In this document: piece by piece, positions 56,735 to 64,000 of the stretch | Layout: every line of letters begins with the position of its first letter | Position numbering within the stretch: position 1 is the stretch's first letter | Source: Favolaschia claudopus | Taxonomy: Eukaryota > Basidiomycota > Agaricomycetes > Agaricales > Mycenaceae | Assembly (NCBI GenBank): GCA_037176885.1 | Contig: JAWWNJ010000017.1 | Location: 1,674,001-1,738,000 of the forward strand | DNA: 64,000 nucleotides | Direction: 5' to 3' | The notes under the pieces: model-generated | Database searches by the model: none | Told to the model about the DNA's origin: nothing | What the model saw: the letters and a program-made list of their open reading frames with translations, nothing else | Program-made: the position numbers and the translations under genes

Positions 56735-57845
56735 TATGGCGGTTAAAGTGCACTTTTAATAATTCCCCCAATATATATGACATTTTGGCGGATCCCCTCT
56801 ATAAATGGGATTTCTCCCCATTATAGGGGGGATTTGCAAAAATTTCATATATTTGGGGGGAATATTTAAATGTGTATGGCGGTTAAAGTGCACTTTAATT
56901 AATTCCCCCCATATATGTGACTTTTTTGCCGATCCCCCGTACAAATGGGTGTTTTGACGTGATTGCCCCCAAAAGACACGATCGATGTCGCCGAGTTCAT
57001 TTGGGGGGGGAATTTCGAACTTCCCCCCAAATACAAAGTTGAAAATTCCCCCCAAATAAACTTCCAAAATTCATTGGTTGACCTAACTCTCACAGTTCAA
57101 ACTGTCACTCCCAGTAAGTACCCTGCTTGTCTCACTACTCTGGCCTTCGTTGGCTTTACGCAAATTATAGGTCATTTTGCCCATCAGTACAAACTCGGCA
57201 ATCTCCGAGGTCTGAGTCGGCCACCTCCGGCATCTCTGTTAGACCTCAGTATAATCGTTGCAGGCTTGCAGCTTTCATTCTAGTTGAACCGAGCACGACC
57301 TAGAGCGTAACTAATGAGCAGACTGGGGGAAAAGGGCCGAACGGTGCTCTATCCGAGATGCCCGAACCCGACCTTGATGGGACTGCTTCAATTGTTGGGT
57401 CGAACTTGAGTCTTACTTCTAGGTTCTATGCTTGGGCAACATCAATTGACAGACCTAGAGAATACTTGAGGACTTTAGACCTCAAAGCTGCAAAGCAGCC
57501 AGAGACTCAAGCAAGACTGAGTCATTTTCCAACCTCCTTGCTTCAACAAATGTCACTTGAGCCCGGCCTCAAACTTGAAGCCTTCTGATGCAACTCATTA
57601 TTCGAGCATGATATGATAACGCTCTGCGTAACGTGCTCATGCGGAAAAAAATTACACAAGGTTATTTGGGGGGACTTTCGACTTTGTATTTGGGGGGAAG
57701 TTCGTGAATTCCCCCCAAATAATCTCGGCAACTTTGGATGTGTCTTTTTGGGGGGAATCACGCCAAAAACCCCATTTATAGAGGGGATCCGCAAAAATGT
57801 CATATATTTGGGGGGAATTAATAAATGTGCACTTTAACCGCCATA
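56735..57845. mobile_element. Non-autonomous TIR element, 1111 bp, 6-bp target duplication, duplicated left end
   Basis: CGACTT flanks both sides (56729-56734 and 57846-57851). The left end starts TATGGCGGTTAAAGTGCAC and the right end is its near-complement. The left terminus occurs twice: at 56735 and again at about 56873, with a GGGGGGAATT-rich foldback of about 138 bp between. Runs of CCCCCC/GGGGGG in an AT background mark both arms. The interior has one small frame (57358-57588) with no known relatives. Confidence 0.85.
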
Positions 57846-58349
57846 CGACTTGAATGTCAAAGTCGACGTTGTGCGACACACGATCATTAGCTGCGCTCGC
57901 TGTTGCGACACGCGCCACTGGCCATTGGTCGTATGGTGCGCTCTCCTGTTAATTGTCTCTTTACTAAAATTGGTCCGCGGTAAAATAGTTTCCGGTTTCG
58001 TAGAGGTGAGCAGCCCACAAATATCCAGGCACCAAGCTCTCTGACACAACAGCTAGACTTGCCTCGAAAGCATTCACGTCGTCTTCCGCCTTGTAAGTAT
58101 GCGCCATCCGAGATTAACATGTACAGCAACTTTAAATGAACTTGAACTCATCGTCGGGAGCTGACAACTCACTAGAAAATGAATCCGAGCTCATTAGCCG
58201 ACGGTGCCTGAACGAAGGCTGAAGTTTGAACACAATGGTGGCATGCTTCAGAGATGCTCGGCTGGCTGTCCGAGTCCTCATCAGTCACGGACAGCCATCC
58301 GCGAGCTAACGGTGAGTATGACAAGAGCAGCGAGGGCGATAGTTTGCGC

Positions 58350-58567
58350 CGAGTAATTGTCTTTGGTCTAGCGTCTGTCATCGGTCCCCTAGTTGGTGGT
58401 GCTTTCACCGACCACGTCACCTGGGTATGTGTTGTTGTCCGTGTGTTCCAACAAGAGCTTACCTTCCGCAGAGATGGTGTTTCTATCTCAATCTACCTTT
58501 CGGTGGTGAGGTTGCTGCAGACGTTTGCTACTTCCAATCTATTTTTTTGCATCCTCCTGCGTCCTAG
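58350..58567 (+). pseudogene. Relic of an MFS drug-efflux transporter
   Basis: GLASVIGPLVGGAFTDHVTW, spliced through a 47-nt intron (58425-58471) to RWCFYLNLPFGGEVAA, is the motif C region and start of the next helix of 14-TM fungal efflux pumps. Reading stops at 58567. Nothing else of the roughly 550-aa protein is visible nearby, so this is a fragment. Confidence 0.7.
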
Positions 58568-58649
58568 GACCCGCTCGACTCGAATTCTTTGAACCGGAGC
58601 AGTGTTACCAATAGAGACAGACAGAATACATGAATGATAGATACTCTAT

Positions 58650-59664
58650 TCAGAAGTGCGCTAGTGCGGCATCCTTCATCTGCTCCAAATCATCCCAGCA
58701 TGGAAGATGATACTTGGCAGGGAGATCGTCCCAAAACCCCTCCATAGCTTGCTGGTGTAAGCCCCTCATCCGCTCAAGACACGCCGCGCAGATGGAAGCC
58801 GGCAGCTGACGCCACTCAGCATCGCCCCATATCTCGATAGGTCGGTATCCGAGCTGATACTGCAGCCCTTCGCGATACTTTCTCTCCGCGCAGCGTGCAG
58901 AGTAGCATCGCGACCATGAGGTGCAGCCCTGCAGATGCTCCGGATACCAAAGAAACTGCAGCATCGCGGAAGCACATTCGCGCTGTGCGTGTGAGCCTTC
59001 GAGGAATATCTCTAGATCGGATGGTGAGAGACGTGAGGTGCCGCCTTGGAAGGAGACGCCTCGGGCGAGAGAGCGGAAGTGGTGTGGGGTTGATATGCAT
59101 AGGGAGTAGAAGACGGCCGGGAGGATCCACAGGGCAGATACCTCACGGGCGAGGTTGATTACTGGGATGAGGAGGTCTGGCTCGATGCGCCAGGACGTGG
59201 GTGTGAGGTCCATCCATCCTTCTAGTGTTGTGGGATAGCGGCAGGAGAGGTGAGTGAGTGCGCGTCGGCGAAGGTAGTCCACGAGGTATTTGTTGCTCAG
59301 TTTCAATACACCGTGAATTGTTTCAAAATCCGTTTCGGACGGATATGGCTCAAAGAACCTATAAAGAAAGAGATCAGGATGATAATTTCAAAAGTCAACC
59401 GACGCACTCAGAGTCGAAGATCGCCCGTAGAAAGACTTCCGTGTCGTTGGGATCGTCCGCAAGCGAGACGACCGGGCACCCTTCGAAAGTCTCACACTGT
59501 GAACTTGAAGGCTGTGGCATGTGCAGCATATCGCGGAAGATCGGCGATTTTGAGGCCAGGATTTCGCCTGAGACACGGAAAAGTGTGGTGTTGGCCCGGA
59601 TGACTAGGCCGCAATCGCTGAACCACAGAGATTCAGACTTTTTCAGACAGTCGTCGATTGGCAT
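58650..59664 (-). CDS. BTB/POZ domain protein, 321 aa
   Basis: Exons are 59664-59408 and 59358-58650 (49-nt intron). The BTB fold reads LWFSDCGLVIRANTTLFRVS then GEILASKSPIFRDML, PVVSLADDPNDTEVFLRAIF and, after splicing, FFEPYPSETDFETIHGVLKL then SNKYLVDYLRRRAL. The C-terminal half has a Trp/Cys-rich region (CTSWSRCYSARC, SICAACLERM). This is the common layout of agaric BTB proteins, which may act as Cullin-3 adaptors. The partner is unknown. Confidence 0.85.
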
Positions 59665-60834
59665 GGTGGTGGCAAGATGAAAACCGGTGACCAACCAACC
59701 GTGACAGTCGTCACTAGCATGTCCTAAGTGACGTATCGTGACACGTTACGGGTCCGCTGGCAGCAGTGGCAGTGCTCACCCTCTTCGCCTGCGCCAAACG
59801 CTCAGGCTGTCCCCAAGCCTCAGGCTGACCCTCTCCTCCTCTCGCTCTTCCACCTCTGGAACAGCATTGAAATCATATCCTCGAATCTCTGAATGACGGC
59901 GGCAGACTGGCTAGCATGTGCCTTCTTGGACTGTCAGCGACAAAATCCCGAAACTTTCACGGAAACTTTGGCACTGTCATTTCGAGTCGAGAGAAATCCT
60001 GGAGCTTCACGGTGGCGATTCCTTAAACCTGGTTGAACATAGTACTGAGAGTGCGACTCACTTGAGACCAATCGATTATCTCCTCACACGGGCCAGACCG
60101 ATCAAGCGTTCTCATCCTGGCTCAAAGTTCGACTTCTTAGGCTTCGGACTCAATGATCATGATGTCTTCCGAACGAATTCGGGGATTTCTCCTCCGAGTG
60201 GCGTAACTTCACATATTCGGTCCAACCTTACTTGGCGCATTATGAACGCGAACCGTTCATTTCTACTTCCTCCGACTCGCCACCAGTCCTCGGTGGGAGT
60301 TGATTTGCCGTCTGCTCACGAGGATGGCCGTCGTCACTGAAGGCTATCTATTCTCAGCAAACCCGCAATTGGGAAGCAAGACCTTATTCAGGCGACAAGA
60401 TCACTGATATGTCTCGGGAGTTCGTAACAATTTCCTGGGCTCCACCGAAGGGTGTGAATCAGAGAACACAATATGGGGCGTAGATCCGAAGCGCCAGTAT
60501 ATTCAAGGCTTCGGCTCGACTACTAGTACTCACGGGCGCACGTTCTTTGATTATCTGAATGACGCGCTTTGCGTCCGACTTGTCATTTCACTCGCGCGGA
60601 ACCATACACAAGACGTATCTCAATGAAGAACTGCATTACATCCCCAGAATGATAATCATGATTGAGAAGTTGCTTCCACCCCGCCGGCAGTAATCCCCAG
60701 ATCGCAAGGAAGTTGCGGCGAAAGGCACAACTCCCAGACTCCAGTATCTGAACAAATGCCGGGTTTTTATTCCGGGAGCTTCTCTCGCATAGAGCAGATC
60801 TCTCGACGAAGAAGCCCCCACTTGTAGACTCAGA
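59665..60834. other. Intergenic, no gene recognised
   Basis: A 140-codon plus-strand frame near 59918-60340 shows no family features and no good start context. Confidence 0.45.
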
Positions 60835-62123
60835 ATGTCTCCGCCTTGGGCTAATCTCGCTGGTATGGCCATCGGCGGCCCGCTCTATGGCGTTTACTTC
60901 GTGCTCTACGTCTCCTCGACATACGTGCTCGTTCGACGATCTGCCGGTGCTCATGCAGGCCCTCTGTATCGCTCCGTAATCTTTATCACTGGATTGGTGC
61001 TCTTCGTAGCTGTTACGGCGGTAGGTTCCAAACTGTCGTGTACGCACTCAACTGAGAACGCACAGAATTTCTTCATTTCGGTGATTCGACCTTTCCTCGG
61101 CTTCATTGGACATCCGACGGCGCCTGGCGCCTTCTTCGACGATAACAGTCAAATTACAACAACGGTTCAGAACATCTTTGCTTCATTGGCTGTCTTGGTT
61201 AGCGATGGGATAATCGTGAGTCTTGGGGCATTCGTTTATTCGTCAGGAGCCCTAACACAGACAAAATCAAAAGATATATCGACTTTGGATCGTTTGGGGA
61301 CATAACAAATACGTGATTATCTTGCCTTGCTTGACCCTGTTGGGCCTTTTGAGTGAGTGATCTCTTGAAATACCCAATGATCTACTCTCAAACGCGGTAA
61401 ACAGTCGCATTGGTTTTGTCCGTGCAAACGACGACGCATGTCGACGATATCTCGTTAGACAAAGGGCTGACACCGGGACTTGTTTTCACACTCACGTAGG
61501 CATTATATAACTATCTCTGCAATATAATCGTTGACATGTTTCCTACAGGACCAATCTCTATTCTACCGGTAAGACAATTCCTCTGTCTTAGTGGCAACGG
61601 CTGTAACTCTTCCAGGCCTCATTTCTTGGAAGATCTGGCAGATCACGAAAGCTTCTTCCGCGGTTACTGGAAGTAATCTTCGCGTACGTAGTTCCTGTAC
61701 TTCTCCGAAAATCTTTAGAACTCAATTCTTCTCCAGGACTTCCTTGCGATCATCGTCGAGAGTGCCGCCATTTACACGTACATATTGTTTGCCTCTTCCT
61801 GCAAAAGAGTCGCATTCTCAAAATGTCTCCCATCCAGAGTCTGGGCAATCTTCTATATCGTCACTCACCAGATCAATTCGAACGTGCAATTCGTCGCTCT
61901 CATTCCCTTGCCCGCTGTCGCTGGCATTGCCAATGCCCTCATTCAAACTCGCATCGGGTTGGGCAAGGCAATCGAGCGAACTGCGCCTTCAAGCCGATCC
62001 TATTCCTTCTCGAATTCCGGGAATCCGCCTCCCTTGCGATTTAATACTACTGGTCCGCACGGAAACGAAACTACGGCGATCAGCAGAACTGATCTTACTG
62101 AGCTGAAGCCCATGACAATCTAA
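60835..62123 (+). CDS. Seven-helix membrane protein of the basidiomycete 'YRLWIVW' type
   Basis: Exons are 60835-61020, 61066-61215, 61274-61352, 61405-61495, 61549-61568, 61616-61683 and 61737-62123, giving 326 aa. Helices in order: IGGPLYGVYFVLYVSSTYVL, SVIFITGLVLFVAVTA, IFASLAVLVSDGII spliced to IYRLWIVWGHNKYVIILPCL, TPGLVFTLTTNLYSTGLISW, FLAIIVESAAIYTYILFA, FVALIPLPAVAGIANAL. The Y-R-L-W-x-V-W signature between helices is typical of a large, uncharacterised agaric family. The tail is Ser/Thr-rich. One exon is only 20 nt. A receptor-like role is possible but not shown. Confidence 0.8.
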
Positions 62124-62667
62124 TTTCCTTTTTTCCTTCAGCGTGTTACAATTCCGCACCTCCTTTCAATTGTCATTTATTTTGAACGTATTGCTAATCT
62201 GTATGTTCTCTGTATTGGGTCTCCTTTACTTTCTATTTGCTGCTAGTTCCTTACGCGTGTCATTCTTTACAAAACCAACGTGATTTTCGAACGGAGCGCG
62301 AAATTAGGCGGCGTAGCCTTTGACTAGCTTAAATCTGCTTGACCTTGAGCGGCAGCCGATCAACGCAGACGTCTGAGGCAAGGATACGCCGCACGACTTT
62401 GAGTTTGAGCTATGAAATCGCCTCGGCTTCTGTCGGCTTTAAGCCACTTCGGGCCGCTGCTGCAATGAAGCCGTGGCTGTCAATCGCTCTTTCGGCAAAC
62501 TCGGCGCGGATTGAAACATTGACACTCAAGTCGCGATTTTACTTTGAACTGCGATGAAAGCCAGTAGATGGTTAATAAGGCAGAAGAAATTGCTATTAAC
62601 ATTTACACGCGGAGTTCACGCAACACAAGTTATGTATATTCAAGTTCAGTTTTCACACCACAAAACC
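62124..62667. other. Convergent intergenic region, nothing seen
   Basis: It lies between the 3' ends of the 7-TM gene and the hydrolase gene. Confidence 0.5.
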
Positions 62668-63885
62668 CTAAAGTCGAGCCTGTACACATGGGGCGCTAAT
62701 CCCATCACAGAGTCGAGAAACCACCCTTGCAAGCTCCACCGGCGTCTCTTGCAAGACCATATGCCCGCCCTTCATATTCGTCACAGACTTTGCCAACCGT
62801 CCCTGCGCACTATCGGAAATCGACCCACGCGAGACTTGCGGGAGGAGGTGGTCGTCGATTCCCCAGACCACATGGAACGGAATGCGCCGGCAAATCTTAC
62901 TGATTTGGTCGATGGCACCAAACTGGGACTCGGTGTCGGGGAAACAGAACGCTTCTTGGAGTTTGGGGCATTTGAGGGTTACGCTGCCTGAGTTGTCGGG
63001 GGTTTCGATAATGCCGTGGTCCTGTCAATCAAGTTGCTTGTGCGTTTTTAGGTCGGAAGACGAACAATACAAACCGTATGGGCGCGTAAGACACGCGGAT
63101 CCCAGAGATTCCAAGGGAAACGAGCCTTCATCCAGCTATGTGCTGCTTCGCGGGAAGACCATTTATCCCGGCGTTCGTGTACGGCGGCAGAGAGCCCTAG
63201 CGCAATTGGTTCGATATAACGGTAGTATGTCTCCGGCGCGAGCATCGCGGGGGCAATTACAATGATTGAAAGAATCGAAACGGATGAAAGGTCGACATAT
63301 CTGGTTGCGCTCAAACTAGACCGAAGGACCAAATCGAAATGTTCATACAAATGTTCATACGAAGAGGTTGAAATCGACTTACGCTGCCATAGAACCAGCG
63401 GAGTGCGCGACTTGCACGATGCGATGGCCGTGTAGGTGGGTAGAGCGTAGGAATGCACCAACGGCTTCAGCCCACTCAGATGCTGGTAAGCCTTGACGTC
63501 GATTCCGGAGAAGTTCCTCTGAGTTAAGAACCGCAGCGTCGCCGTGATTCGGACGATCTAACGCCCACGCCTCGCGCATTCGAAGCTGCGGTGGCTTATC
63601 TTGTTGAAGGCGGAACATCTCTTCGATCACCACCTCCCATTGTTCCTTGTCTTGAGGGGAAGAACAAATTGAAATCAGCGAACGCAAGCCCTTGGTCAAA
63701 GAAGCGGAAGAAAGAGAACACGTACGCGCGCCGATGCCATGGAGAAAAACGAAGGTGAGACCGCGGGTGTTGGCTGCTGATTCAATCGAGGTATACCGTT
63801 TCGCCGTCATCTGCAGAAGAGTGCCGGGCGGACTGAGTGAGCTTTGTGGGCAGCTCAAAATGAGGGGCAGAATGTCGAGACCCAT
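62668..63885 (-). CDS. Alpha/beta hydrolase, 335 aa
   Basis: Exons are 63885-63726, 63650-63383, 63300-63075 and 63021-62668. The oxyanion strand is LTFVFLHGIGAHKEQWEVVI, AWALDRPNHGDAA follows, and the nucleophile elbow is IVQVAHSAGSMAA (Ser flanked by His and Ala, so not the strict GxSxG). The acid is in HVVWGIDDHLLPQ and the catalytic His in MKGGHMVLQETP. The fold and triad are complete. The protein is related to fungal AB-hydrolase-1 proteins that often act on esters or epoxides. The actual substrate is unknown. No targeting signal is evident. Confidence 0.85.
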
Positions 63886-64000
63886 GGCTAGAGCTGGACT
63901 GCAGCTAAGTCTCTGTGCCTAAACCGAGTTGCTCAGGATTATATGGTTGTCCTTCTTTCATACTTCTTTGGAAAGATCGAGGATGGGAAATTGAGAGGAA

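Noticed and set aside
57358..57588. 76-codon frame inside the TIR element as a transposase
   Set aside because: Too short and with no transposase motifs. At best a captured fragment.
1..64000. CRISPR array, bacterial operons or rRNA genes
   Set aside because: No regularly spaced short direct repeats, no ribosome-binding-site operon layout and no rRNA sequence. Spliceosomal introns are everywhere.

Overview
This window comes from the nuclear genome of a filamentous fungus, most likely a mushroom-forming basidiomycete (Agaricomycetes). The sequence supports this in four ways. Genes are cut by many 43-80 nt GT-AG introns, often with visible CTAAC/CTGAC branch sites. There is a laccase split into about 25 exons. 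Two tandem 7-TM genes have DUF6534-type sequence. There is also a wealth of F-box, BTB and short lineage-specific proteins. No bacterial, organellar or viral gene set is visible.

Region 1 (1-21.3 kb) is an accessory block. Its core is an array of two recurring, unnamed protein families that sit side by side. Family 1 ('FNZ') has an F-box-like N-terminus, a degenerate nucleotidyltransferase-like GS...(D/N)x(D/N) core and a C-terminal Cys signature. Intact copies are at 10385-11305, 12189-13191, 17072-18079 and 19307-20303, with a truncated copy at 8476. Family 2 ('WGN') is a small protein of about 150-190 aa with a W-x-G-N-[VI]-L-V motif. Copies are at 9833-10359, 11435-12097, 16411-16894, 18624-19310 and 20616-21259, with a decayed one near 4.0-4.3 kb. 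Two ordinary F-box proteins, two unclassified proteins, a complete class I ribonucleotide reductase small subunit and a TA-target transposon lie among them. The start of the block is frame-broken and carries a 255-bp tandem repeat.

Region 2 (22-30.5 kb) holds a relic of a 7-TM gene, a secreted Ser/Asn-rich protein whose eight introns are all phase 0, and a cupin protein. About 4 kb of apparently gene-free DNA follows.

Region 3 (30.5-38 kb) is repeat-rich. Nine copies of a 90-135 bp unit that folds like a tRNA (acceptor, D, anticodon and canonical T arm) surround a DJ-1/PfpI gene. Other contents are inverted repeats and an 873-bp TIR element with a 6-bp target duplication.

Region 4 (38.4-64 kb) is more conventional. 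It holds a 1112-aa coiled-coil protein, two DUF6534-like membrane proteins, a GPI-anchored class-3 lipase, a laccase, an MFS-transporter relic, a BTB/POZ protein, a 7-TM protein and an alpha/beta hydrolase. Two non-autonomous DNA transposons interrupt it: a hAT-like one with an 8-bp duplication and a TATGGC-type one with a 6-bp duplication.

Exon coordinates were derived by hand from splice signals and reading frame. They need transcript support.
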